Shown: positions 1 through 5,169, numbered from the stretch's first letter. The stretch is 5,169 bases of DNA from Alphaproteobacteria bacterium (GCA_016869415.1 VGEI01000275.1:1-5169); one strand, 5' to 3'. Notes: generated from the sequence alone by a model not told the origin. Numbers and translations: made by a program.

Positions 1-107
1 TCTACATGGCCGCGCAGGGCTCTCTGATCGCCTTCGTCGTACTCTGCTTCTGGAACGCTTCGGCCCAGAACAAGATCGACGAAGAATACGGCGTGGCCGA
101 GGATTGA
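1..107 (+). CDS. DUF4212 small subunit of sodium:solute symporter (3' end only)
   Basis: Only the last 34 codons are present; the reading frame enters from the left edge (codons begin at base 3) and ends at TGA 105-107. The visible part is the end of a transmembrane helix (MAAQGSLIAFVVLCFW) followed by a charged tail, NKIDEEYGVAED. A helix beginning near AAQGS and a tail of the N-K/R-L/I-D-E-E-Y/F-G-V type are characteristic of the DUF4212 family, small two-helix membrane proteins encoded directly before a large SSS-family transporter (VC_2705 type). That gene does follow here, 10 bp downstream, so the assignment rests on both motif and context. By family knowledge it is an accessory inner-membrane subunit of the symporter, comparable in position to YjcH next to ActP in E. 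coli; its exact role is not established. The ATG at 6-8 is internal to the helix and not a credible start. Confidence 0.85.
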   Translation, partial: YMAAQGSLIAFVVLCFWNASAQNKIDEEYGVAED

Positions 108-112
108 GGGGG
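106..112 (+). promoter_or_regulatory. Ribosome binding site for the symporter large subunit
   Basis: A purine run, GAGGGGG, overlaps the stop codon of the small subunit and lies 5 nt before ATG 118. It supports ATG 118 as the start. The 10-bp gap implies that both subunits are translated from one mRNA. Confidence 0.7.
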
Positions 113-117
113 TAACC

Positions 118-1902
118 ATGGCATACGAAGTCGGCAAAGGCGGGTTCCTCGCCAATCTCGGTAAGGTCTACGGTGGCTACACCGGCGGCTTTATCGGCTT
201 CACCATTCTGCTCGCCATTCTCGAGCAGTTCGGCGTCCCGAACAAAGTGATCGGATACGCCTTCGTCTTTCTGACGATCGCGGTCTATGCCTATATCGGC
301 ATCCTGTCGCGCACCGCGGAGCTGTCGGAATACTACGTCGCGGGCCGCGTGGTTCCGGCGTTCTATAACGGCATGGCCACCGGGGCGGACTGGATGAGCG
401 CGGCGTCGTTCATCTCGATGGCCGGCGGCCTGTACCTGGCGGGCTACGCCAACCTGGGTTACGTCCTCGGCTGGACCGGCGGCTACGTGCTTGTCGCCAT
501 CCTTCTGGCGCCGTATCTGCGCAAGTTCGGCCAGTTCACGGTGCCGGACTTCCTCGGGACCCGCTACGAGGGCAACGTCGCCCGCGTCTGCGGCGTGATC
601 GTGCTCTTCTCAGCGTCGTTCACCTACATCGTCGCCCAGTGCTTCGGCATCGGCATCATCACCTCGCGCTTCATCGGCATCTCGTTCGAGCTGGCGATCT
701 TCGTCGGCCTGCTCGGGATCCTGGTGTGCTCGATGCTCGGCGGCATGCGGGCCGTCACCTGGACGCAGGTGGCGCAGTACATCATCCTGATCATCGCTTA
801 CCTGGTGCCGGTGATCTGGCTATCGACCAAGAAGTACGGCGTGCCGATCCCCGAGCTGACCTACGGCCAGGCGCTGCAGCAGATCGCCGAGTTGGAGAAG
901 CAGCTGGGTGTCGTCCGCCCGCACGCGGCAGCCTTCGTCGACAACACCGGCAAGTTCAGCTGGAACGAGTTCCACAATTTCTGGGCACTCGTCCTCTGCC
1001 TGATGGTCGGTACCGCGTCGCTGCCGCACGTCCTCATGCGCTACTTCACCACGCCGAACGTCCGGCAGGCGCGTGAGTCGGTGGGCTGGAGCATCTTCTT
1101 CATCTTCCTGCTCTACTTCACCGCACCGGCCTACGCCGCCTTCTGCAAACTCGAGGTCTATCAGAACGTGATCGGCCAGCCGATCGCGAGCCTGCCGGCC
1201 TGGGTGCAGAACTGGTCGCAGGTCGGTGGTCTGCTGACCATCCGCGACGCAAACAACGACGGCATCCTGCAGCTGGCGGAATTCGTCATCAACCAGGACA
1301 TCATCGTCCTGTCGATGCCGGAAATCGCCGGCCTGCCGTATGTCATCTCGGGCCTGGTGGCCGCCGGCGGTCTCGCCGCCGCGCTTTCCACCGCCGACGG
1401 GCTGCTGCTCGCCATCGCCAACGCCCTCAGCCACGACATCTACTACAAGATGATCGATCCGAAGGCGTCGACGGTGAAGCGTCTTCTCGTCGCCCGAGTC
1501 CTGCTGGTCGTCGTGGCCATCATCGGCGCGGCGGTTGCCGGCACGCGGCCCTCGGGCATCATCCAGATGGTGGCCTGGGCGTTCTCGCTGGCGGCGGCCG
1601 GTCTGTTCGCCCCGCTGGTACTCGGCATCTGGTGGAAGCGGACGACCGCGACCGGCGCCATCATCGGCATGATGTCCGGCTTCCTGGTCTGCCTCTACTA
1701 CCTGGTTATGACACGCTACTTCGACATGCCGCTGTGGTTCGGGATCCGTAATATCTCGAGCGCGCTGTTCGGCCTGCCGGTGGCGTTCATCGTGACCTGG
1801 GCGGTGAGCCTGGTGACGACACCGCCGTCCAAGGAGATGCAGGACTTCGTGGACTCCATCCGCACCCCCTCGGGTGCGGTGAAGGCCCAAGCCGCACACT
1901 GA
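118..1902 (+). CDS. Sodium:solute symporter large subunit (SSS family, VC_2705 type)
   Basis: 594-residue inner-membrane transporter with about 13 hydrophobic helices, LeuT-type SSS fold by family knowledge. Visible family motifs: DWMSAASF (91-98) in the first core helix, the SSS signature GGMRAVTWTQ (208-217), SLPHVLMRYF (301-310), and LSTADGLL (423-430) followed by SHDIYYKM (438-445). Ser424-Thr425 align by eye with the paired serines that bind Na+ at the Na2 site of vSGLT. Together with the DUF4212 gene it should couple Na+ entry to uptake of a small solute. Organic acids such as acetate are plausible because ActP is a relative, but the substrate cannot be read from sequence. Two long hydrophilic insertions are present: 237-288, and 345-401, which carries an EF-hand loop (377-388). 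Start ATG 118 is supported by a strong RBS and operon spacing. It ends at a terminator and looks intact. Confidence 0.93.
   Translation: MAYEVGKGGFLANLGKVYGGYTGGFIGFTILLAILEQFGVPNKVIGYAFVFLTIAVYAYIGILSRTAELSEYYVAGRVVPAFYNGMATGADWMSAASFISMAGGLYLAGYANLGYVLGWTGGYVLVAILLAPYLRKFGQFTVPDFLGTRYEGNVARVCGVIVLFSASFTYIVAQCFGIGIITSRFIGISFELAIFVGLLGILVCSMLGGMRAVTWTQVAQYIILIIAYLVPVIWLSTKKYGVPIPELTYGQALQQIAELEKQLGVVRPHAAAFVDNTGKFSWNEFHNFWALVLCLMVGTASLPHVLMRYFTTPNVRQARESVGWSIFFIFLLYFTAPAYAAFCKLEVYQNVIGQPIASLPAWVQNWSQVGGLLTIRDANNDGILQLAEFVINQDIIVLSMPEIAGLPYVISGLVAAGGLAAALSTADGLLLAIANALSHDIYYKMIDPKASTVKRLLVARVLLVVVAIIGAAVAGTRPSGIIQMVAWAFSLAAAGLFAPLVLGIWWKRTTATGAIIGMMSGFLVCLYYLVMTRYFDMPLWFGIRNISSALFGLPVAFIVTWAVSLVTTPPSKEMQDFVDSIRTPSGAVKAQAAH
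1246..1281 (+). other. EF-hand calcium-binding loop encoded within the symporter
   Basis: Residues 377-388 read DANNDGILQLAE, followed by Phe389. This matches the canonical 12-residue EF-hand loop: Asp at 1, Asn at 3, Asp at 5, Gly at 6, hydrophobic at 8, and Glu at 12 as bidentate ligand. It lies in the connection between two core helices, immediately before the helix with the putative Na2 serine/threonine. In LeuT-fold transporters that connection corresponds to extracellular loop 4, so a periplasmic location is inferred. Only one loop is seen and no second EF-hand partner is obvious. Confidence 0.7.
1860..1879 (+). other. Hairpin within the 3' end of the symporter gene
   Basis: Perfect 8-bp inverted repeat CCGCACCC / GGGTGCGG with a 4-nt loop (CCTC), spanning codons for IRTPSGAV near the C-terminus. 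It is not followed by T residues, so it is not itself a terminator. It could protect the transcript 3' end or simply reflect codon choice. Confidence 0.4.
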
Positions 1903-1922
1903 TCTTCCGAGCGATCGGAGGA
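1903..1922 (+). other. GCGA-capped hairpin between symporter stop codon and terminator
   Basis: Immediately after TGA 1900-1902 an 8-bp stem (TCTTCCGA / TCGGAGGA, including one G-U pair) closes a GCGA tetraloop of the GNRA class. Three bases separate it from the terminator hairpin. No T-tract follows it, so an mRNA-stabilising or protein-binding role is possible but unproven. Confidence 0.45.
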
Positions 1923-1925
1923 ACC

Positions 1926-1956
1926 TGGGGCCCGCGCAAGCGGGCCCCATTTTTTT
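1926..1956 (+). terminator. Rho-independent terminator of the symporter operon
   Basis: A 10-bp perfect stem (TGGGGCCCGC / GCGGGCCCCA) closed by a GCAA tetraloop at 1936-1939 is followed at once by seven T residues (1950-1956). This is a complete intrinsic terminator starting 23 bases after the symporter stop codon. It separates the transport operon from the small membrane protein genes downstream. Confidence 0.93.
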
Positions 1957-2012
1957 ATGCGACCCGGCAACGGCCTGTTTCCCCGGCCGGCAGCCTGGGT
2001 TAGAAGAAGCGC

Positions 2013-2333
2013 ATGAGCGGTCAGGACATCTGGTGGTCGTACTGGTACTTCCACCTGCCCAATTACGCGATGTCGGTGCTGTTCTATACGCTGTTCGGGC
2101 GCTTCGGCCTCGCCTTCATCCTGCCGCCGAATTCGCCGAATTACATCTACCGCTGGTTCTGCCGCCTCACCGACTGGCTATTGCCGCCCGTCGCCTTCGT
2201 CACGCCAAGGCAACTTCACGGCCATGTCTTGCTGCCGATCGCGGCCTTCTGGGTGGTGGTCGTCCGCGTCCTGTTCTTCGCCGTGATGTACGCGTCAGGG
2301 TTGACGCCACGTGCCGCTGCGGGAGCTGCCTGA
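2013..2333 (+). CDS. YggT-like small membrane protein
   Basis: 106 residues with two hydrophobic segments (about 16-37 and 72-95) and a polar linker between them. The linker SPNYIYRWFCRLTDWLLPPV (41-60), continuing into AFVTP, resembles the YggT/Ycf19 hallmark, which has the form N-P-x-Y-R-x-L-x-R-I-T-x-P-L-L-x-P-x-R-x-x-x-P before a second membrane segment. The expected proline after the Thr-Asp is replaced by Trp, so this is a divergent member or a look-alike. YggT-type proteins are small inner-membrane proteins, poorly characterised in most bacteria. The start is constrained by an in-frame TAG at 2001-2003 and is the first ATG after it. The RBS is weak (AGAAGAAG, 3 nt from ATG), and no convincing promoter was found in the 56 bases after the terminator. 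The stop codon overlaps the next start, indicating co-translation. Confidence 0.72.
   Translation: MSGQDIWWSYWYFHLPNYAMSVLFYTLFGRFGLAFILPPNSPNYIYRWFCRLTDWLLPPVAFVTPRQLHGHVLLPIAAFWVVVVRVLFFAVMYASGLTPRAAAGAA
2321..2325 (+). promoter_or_regulatory. Ribosome binding site deciding the start of the 2333 gene
   Basis: GGGAG lies 7 nt before ATG 2333, inside the end of the YggT-like gene. It argues for ATG 2333 over the much longer open frame that begins at ATG 2033 within the preceding gene. Confidence 0.6.
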
Positions 2334-2677
2334 TGAGCGAGCAGCGCCCTTCCGTCCTCGACCGGCGTGGCTTGCTCAACCTGGTGGTCAGCGTCTGCGT
2401 GGTGAATGGAATCTTCTCGCCCTATCTGGCCATCGCGCTGCAGATCGCGCCGATCCTGATGCCGGAGGTGTTCCCCCGCACCGTCGGCTGGTCGCTGTTC
2501 TTCAGCTCGATCATCGTCTCCACCACCACCCTGCTGCTGAGCGGCATTCCTGCCGCCCTCTATGAGCGTTTCATCGAGGTCGACGAACAGAGCCCTGCGT
2601 CCATGTGGATATGGTTTGGTGCGGCCCTCCTGCTGACCTGGCCGGCAGTGCAGAACCTGAGCGGCATCGGTTCCTGA
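2333..2677 (+). CDS. Small membrane protein of unknown function, coupled to the YggT-like gene
   Basis: I do not recognise this family. The protein has 114 residues with three hydrophobic segments, roughly 14-37, 52-75 and 91-107. A short basic N-terminus (LDRRGLL, 9-15) precedes the first segment and an acidic turn (YERFIEVDEQSP, 77-88) precedes the last, consistent with a small integral inner-membrane protein. The same frame stays open back to ATG 2033. I reject that extension because the upstream 100 residues are arginine-rich, have no hydrophobic pattern and overlap the YggT-like gene completely. ATG 2333 has a GGGAG site 7 nt upstream and overlaps the preceding stop by one base (TGATG), a classical translational-coupling arrangement. 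The two products are therefore probably made together and may interact. No catalytic motif is visible. Confidence 0.68.
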   Translation: MSEQRPSVLDRRGLLNLVVSVCVVNGIFSPYLAIALQIAPILMPEVFPRTVGWSLFFSSIIVSTTTLLLSGIPAALYERFIEVDEQSPASMWIWFGAALLLTWPAVQNLSGIGS

Positions 2678-2691
2678 GGCGCAAGGACGGC

Positions 2692-2720
2692 CTGCCCGCC
2701 GGACTTCTTTCTGCTATGCT
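2692..2720 (+). promoter_or_regulatory. Possible promoter for the 2800 gene
   Basis: TGCTATGCT (2712-2720) resembles an extended -10 element (TGn plus TATGCT, 4 of 6 to TATAAT). The hexamer 17 bp upstream, CTGCCC at 2692-2697, matches TTGACA at only three positions. It falls in the 122-bp gap between two same-strand genes, the right place for a promoter, but the match is weak. The rest of the gap (2678-2799) shows no other convincing element. Confidence 0.25.
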
Positions 2721-2799
2721 TGTCTACGGGATGCGGCCAGGGCACCCGCCTTCAAGATCGTGGAATTTCCCGGCCCAACCGGCGTTTGTGGTGTGAGCC

Positions 2800-3180
2800 A
2801 TGGACCGTATCCGCTACTTCGCCGACCAGTCGATCCGCCGGGCCTGTGGCTTCGGCTTCCTGGCCATAGCCACCGGCATGGTCGGCCTCTATTGGGACAT
2901 GACCGTGGCCCTGAAGTTCGGCGCCACGGGCGTGACGTTCATGGTGGCCATCCTCCTCTGGAAGGCCTACGAGGCCAGCAGCCGGCGTTACAAGCACACT
3001 GAGGTCTACCTGCTGATGGACAAGCGCCATGACCTGCCGGAGGAGCGGGCGCAGCAGATCTTTGCGAACGTGCTACGCGAACGCTATCTCTGGCACGCAA
3101 CCATGGCGGCCGTCGCCGCCACCGCCATGTGGGCAATGACCTTCACGCTGCAGTTGATCGGGCACACGCCGGCGCCCTGA
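2800..3180 (+). CDS. Three-helix membrane protein of unknown function
   Basis: I cannot name this protein. Its 126 residues contain hydrophobic segments at about 14-34, 37-55 and 98-118. Between the second and third is a charged stretch of some 40 residues (57-96), including SSRRYKHTEVYLLMDKRHDL (60-79) and an amphipathic helix-like run, EERAQQIFANVLRERYLW (81-98). The distribution of Arg/Lys suggests that this central region is cytoplasmic. ATG 2800 is the first possible start, since an in-frame TGA lies at 2794-2796. The RBS is poor (GTGAG only 2 nt from the ATG), so low or unusual translation initiation is possible. It sits 122 bp after the coupled pair and ends 9 bp from the stop of an opposing gene. 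Coding is supported by G/C-biased third positions and the coherent membrane pattern. Confidence 0.68.
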   Translation: MDRIRYFADQSIRRACGFGFLAIATGMVGLYWDMTVALKFGATGVTFMVAILLWKAYEASSRRYKHTEVYLLMDKRHDLPEERAQQIFANVLRERYLWHATMAAVAATAMWAMTFTLQLIGHTPAP

Positions 3181-3196
3181 GGGCCGGGCTCAGGCG
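3173..3196. terminator. Hairpin over the convergent stop codons (possible two-way terminator)
   Basis: CCTGAG (3176-3181) pairs with CTCAGG (3189-3194) around a 7-nt loop. Two further pairs form beyond a bulged C at 3175. The stem contains the stop codons of both converging genes, TGA 3178-3180 on the + strand and its counterpart 3190-3192 on the - strand. Neither side is followed by a T-tract, so intrinsic termination would be weak. Confidence 0.35.
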
Positions 3197-3507
3197 TCAG
3201 CGACCTTGAAGCTGCCGTCGCGGTTCTTCTCTGCGATGCACTGGAACAGCCCCTTCTGACTGCCAAGCTCGTAAGGAATGTTCACCCGGAACTGGTCGTC
3301 GCCTGTCGAACTGGTAACCTTTGCGTTCTCGAAGCTCGCGAAGCTGGCGCTGGCGATGTTAGAGCCCGCCTTCTTGGCGTCGGCCAGGCAGACCTCGTAG
3401 GCCGCACGGTTGAACTTCTCGCTGTTGCCGCAGCCCGCGAGCAAGGCAACCGAGAGTCCGGCAGCGGCAACGACCGCGCCCTTCGTCAGACATGCCATGG
3501 TTTCCAT
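3190..3507 (-). CDS. Small secreted lipoprotein of unknown function
   Basis: 105 residues with a clear type II signal peptide: Lys9, a hydrophobic core (10-23) and the lipobox LAGC ending at Cys26, which should be lipidated; the mature part is about 80 residues. Mature-chain Cys40 and Cys90 could form a disulfide in the periplasm. The arrangement of a Cys in a helix (YEVCLADAKKAG, 37-48), then ASFASFENAKV (54-64), then FRVNIPYELGSQKGLFQC (73-90) resembles small periplasmic domains seen in many proteobacterial lipoproteins, but I cannot assign a named family. No Asp at position +2 after the lipidated Cys, so outer-membrane sorting is possible. Start: Met1 has AGGAA just 3 nt upstream, whereas Met4 (ATG at 3498-3496) would have 12 nt spacing; either could be used. 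A good promoter lies upstream, so it is probably monocistronic. Confidence 0.8.
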   Translation of the reverse strand: METMACLTKGAVVAAAGLSVALLAGCGNSEKFNRAAYEVCLADAKKAGSNIASASFASFENAKVTSSTGDDQFRVNIPYELGSQKGLFQCIAEKNRDGSFKVADA

Positions 3508-3540
3508 CCGTTCCTGAAGCCGGTTCTCCCCGCGCCAAGT

Positions 3541-3569
3541 GACATATGACCCTGCCGCCGGTCGGTCAA
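3541..3569 (-). promoter_or_regulatory. Sigma-70-type promoter for the lipoprotein gene
   Basis: On the - strand, TTGACC (3569-3564; 5 of 6 to TTGACA) is followed after exactly 17 bp by TATGTC (3546-3541; TAT matches). The expected transcription start is near 3533, giving a short leader of about 26 nt before the ATG at 3507. The 114-bp gap 3508-3621 holds this promoter; I found no convincing terminator for the gene upstream of it. Confidence 0.5.
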
Positions 3570-3621
3570 TGATATTCCTTAACGACTGTAGGGTTTTCCC
3601 GAATCGCGAGAGTGGCCCTGC

Positions 3622-5160
3622 CTATGCGCTAGCTCCGTCAACCGGGCGTTTCTTGGGTGAGCGGCATAGCCAGAGTGCAGCACTCAGAAAGCCTATTAAG
3701 AAAACGGCTTGCGTCAGCAGCCCGCCCAACATCAGGGAAAGGTTGGATTCCTGGTAGAAGACCCGGAAGATCAGCGACCAGCCCGCGACAATCTCTACCT
3801 CCGTCATGGTCGGCTGCAAGAATATCTGCTCCAGACAGGCCAGCAATACACCCGCCAGCGCCATGCCGAGGACCACGCCCACGATGCCGAAGTTGATATA
3901 GAACTCCACCAGCCACGGCAGGTTCATCGAGGTTCGCTGATCGTCGGGACGCAGGATGCGGTACGTGTGACCGAACCATTGGCCCAGCGTCTCGCTGGGC
4001 TTGTCCGGCCAAAGGAGCCGTGGAATGAAATTGGTTGCAAGGTTACGCAACGTGCTCCCACCGAGGTACGGAATCGTTTCCGGCGTGGTTTCTACGCAAT
4101 GCTGGAGAAGCACCACCAGCGCCATGCGTCGAAGAATGGGAGCCGCAACATTCTTTTCCCGCGCGGCATCGAGGGACGAACCAATGAAAACTGCAGACGA
4201 TCCAATGGCCCTCAATCTCTGAGATAGGTTTTCCGCGGCAGTGTTGGAAGCGATATCACCGGCGATGAACACATTGGATAACTTCAATAGTGGGACGACA
4301 TAAAAGACGAAACAGCCGGCGACAACCGCGACGATGAGGAGCCTTCTCTTCACGTACCAGAAGACAGAAAGCATGAAAACCAACAGCAATACGATAGGGG
4401 TTACCAAGCCGCCGATCACATGGACTATGGCCTCCAATGGAAGAAGGATCAGCCAGTACACGGCCTTCTCACCGTCGCTCAACTCTCCGCGTATCCCAAG
4501 CACCAGCAGCATGCCAACGGCGAAATATCCGAGCGGCGCCATAGCCTGAGCGAGCGAGGAGTGGCTGGACAGAGCTGGCACATACAGAAAGGTCAGGTGC
4601 GCAGCGGCCAGCAGCCATAGGAGAGCCCGGAAGCGCCCAAGAGACAGCGATCCGGGAAGCCTAAGCCGCATCGGCAGCCCAACCCGACGCCTCCACAAGC
4701 TGTAGCCGAGCAGAAGCGAGGCGATACCCAGAAGCACGATCGCTGCCGTGAAGGTGGAGATGCGGGTGAGTTTGATCCCGTACAGACGATCCCCAGCGGC
4801 AGCTGCCGTCCACCATTCGGTCTTGATGAAGAAAGGCGGCAGGGCGAAGAAGAGCGTATAGAACAGGCAGGTCAATGCGATCAACGGCATCGCCGGACGG
4901 CGCGGCAGCAACCAATGCGCCACCACACCTGTGATGCAAAGCCAAGCGGATATCGCCAAAAATATGGCAGCGCCGGTCTCGACGAAATCGGGTTTGGTAA
5001 GAATCAAGATCACGGCACCCATGCCGCCGGCCGCCAGGACGACCACGGCGAGGCGCTGATGGTCCGGGGAAGCCGGTTGCGGACGGCCTAGGGCTGTCAC
5101 GGGATACTCATTGCCGAGTGAAAGGGTCTTGCCTCGAGCAGGCGTCGGCTCTCTTCCCAT
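3622..5160 (-). CDS. Wzy-like polysaccharide/O-antigen polymerase (putative)
   Basis: 512-residue polytopic membrane protein with about 11-12 hydrophobic segments (for example 36-55, 63-84, 90-112, 135-155, 178-197, 206-223, 234-268, 272-292, 417-447, 455-468, 474-499). A large hydrophilic loop at about 293-416 lies between the last helix groups, a layout typical of Wzy polymerases, which join repeat units of O-antigen or capsule on the periplasmic side. Within and after it are FIPRLLWPDKPSETLGQWFG (378-397) and NLPWLVEFYINFGIVGVVLG (413-432). IPR-x-LWPDKP plus a later E-x-Y-x-NFG is a pattern I associate with O-antigen/oligosaccharide polymerase-like proteins, which otherwise diverge strongly. 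O-antigen ligases are an alternative. No stop codon lies between ATG 5160 and the window edge, so the true start could be further upstream; the RBS at ATG 5160 is poor. Base composition is lower in GC than the neighbouring genes. Confidence 0.68.
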   Translation of the reverse strand: MGREPTPARGKTLSLGNEYPVTALGRPQPASPDHQRLAVVVLAAGGMGAVILILTKPDFVETGAAIFLAISAWLCITGVVAHWLLPRRPAMPLIALTCLFYTLFFALPPFFIKTEWWTAAAAGDRLYGIKLTRISTFTAAIVLLGIASLLLGYSLWRRRVGLPMRLRLPGSLSLGRFRALLWLLAAAHLTFLYVPALSSHSSLAQAMAPLGYFAVGMLLVLGIRGELSDGEKAVYWLILLPLEAIVHVIGGLVTPIVLLLVFMLSVFWYVKRRLLIVAVVAGCFVFYVVPLLKLSNVFIAGDIASNTAAENLSQRLRAIGSSAVFIGSSLDAAREKNVAAPILRRMALVVLLQHCVETTPETIPYLGGSTLRNLATNFIPRLLWPDKPSETLGQWFGHTYRILRPDDQRTSMNLPWLVEFYINFGIVGVVLGMALAGVLLACLEQIFLQPTMTEVEIVAGWSLIFRVFYQESNLSLMLGGLLTQAVFLIGFLSAALWLCRSPKKRPVDGASA

Positions 5161-5169
5161 CCTAACCCG

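Noticed and set aside
639..1076. 145-codon + strand open frame inside the symporter
   Set aside because: The translation is dominated by His, Arg, Ala and Pro, has no RBS, and lies wholly within the transporter gene in another frame.
820..1950. 376-codon open frame on the - strand opposite the symporter
   Set aside because: It is antisense to a well-supported transporter. Its product is rich in Arg, Asp, His and Gln with no membrane or domain pattern, and it runs through the terminator. It is the expected shadow of GC-biased third positions.
1957..2012. Promoter for the YggT-like gene just after the terminator
   Set aside because: TAGAAG at 2001-2006 could be read as a -10 element, but the base run 17 bp upstream (TTTCCC) is a poor -35 match and the element would sit almost on the start codon. 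It is not supportable without transcript data.
2752..3030. - strand open frame opposite the start of the 2800 gene
   Set aside because: The composition is shadow-like (His, Gly, Glu, no hydrophobic pattern), and it overlaps the gene whose product has coherent membrane segments.
3590..3599. GGG AAAA CCC inverted repeat downstream of the polymerase-like gene
   Set aside because: The stem is only 3 bp and no T-tract follows on the - strand, so it is not a credible terminator.
3539..3757. 72-codon + strand open frame spanning the 3508-3621 gap
   Set aside because: It has no RBS, overlaps the lipoprotein promoter and the end of the polymerase-like gene, and its translation shows no domain or signal sequence.
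3709..4227. 172-codon + strand open frame opposite the polymerase-like gene
   Set aside because: It is antisense to a gene with a clear multi-helix pattern and recognisable motifs. The translated product is hydrophilic, Arg/Gln/His-rich and has no convincing RBS.
1..5169. CRISPR array, insertion sequence, attachment site, tRNA or rRNA
   Set aside because: Reading both strands I found no regularly spaced direct repeats, no transposase or integrase motifs, no terminal inverted repeats and no cloverleaf or rRNA-like segments.

Overview
The window reads as a chromosomal segment from a high-GC proteobacterium. An alphaproteobacterium, perhaps of the Rhodospirillales type, is the best guess. The reasons are strong G/C preference at third codon positions in the first 3.2 kb, the two-subunit sodium:solute symporter of the VC_2705/DUF4212 type, and the style of the small membrane proteins. 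No marker gene fixes the taxonomy, so this is inference.

Layout. Positions 1-107 hold the end of a small DUF4212 subunit. It is followed after 10 bp by the 594-residue large symporter subunit (118-1902). This transport operon closes with a textbook intrinsic terminator (1926-1956). Next on the + strand come two tightly coupled small membrane protein genes, a YggT-like protein (2013-2333) and an unrecognised one (2333-2677) whose start overlaps the preceding stop by one base. A third small membrane protein (2800-3180) follows a 122-bp gap. The strand then switches. A small lipoprotein gene (3507-3190) converges on the previous gene with 9 bp between them and has its own recognisable promoter. 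The rest of the window (5160-3622) is a 512-residue polytopic membrane protein resembling Wzy-type O-antigen/oligosaccharide polymerases, in visibly lower-GC DNA.

How the parts relate. The first two genes form one functional unit: a Na+-coupled uptake system, probably for a small organic acid such as acetate. Its large subunit carries a canonical EF-hand calcium loop in the connection before the helix that should hold the Na2 site, which is the most interesting molecular detail here. The three small membrane proteins and the lipoprotein have no assignable pathway. The polymerase-like gene may mark the edge of a surface-polysaccharide locus continuing past position 5169. I see no phage, insertion sequence, CRISPR array, toxin-antitoxin pair, tRNA or rRNA, and no evidence for a wholly new multi-gene system.
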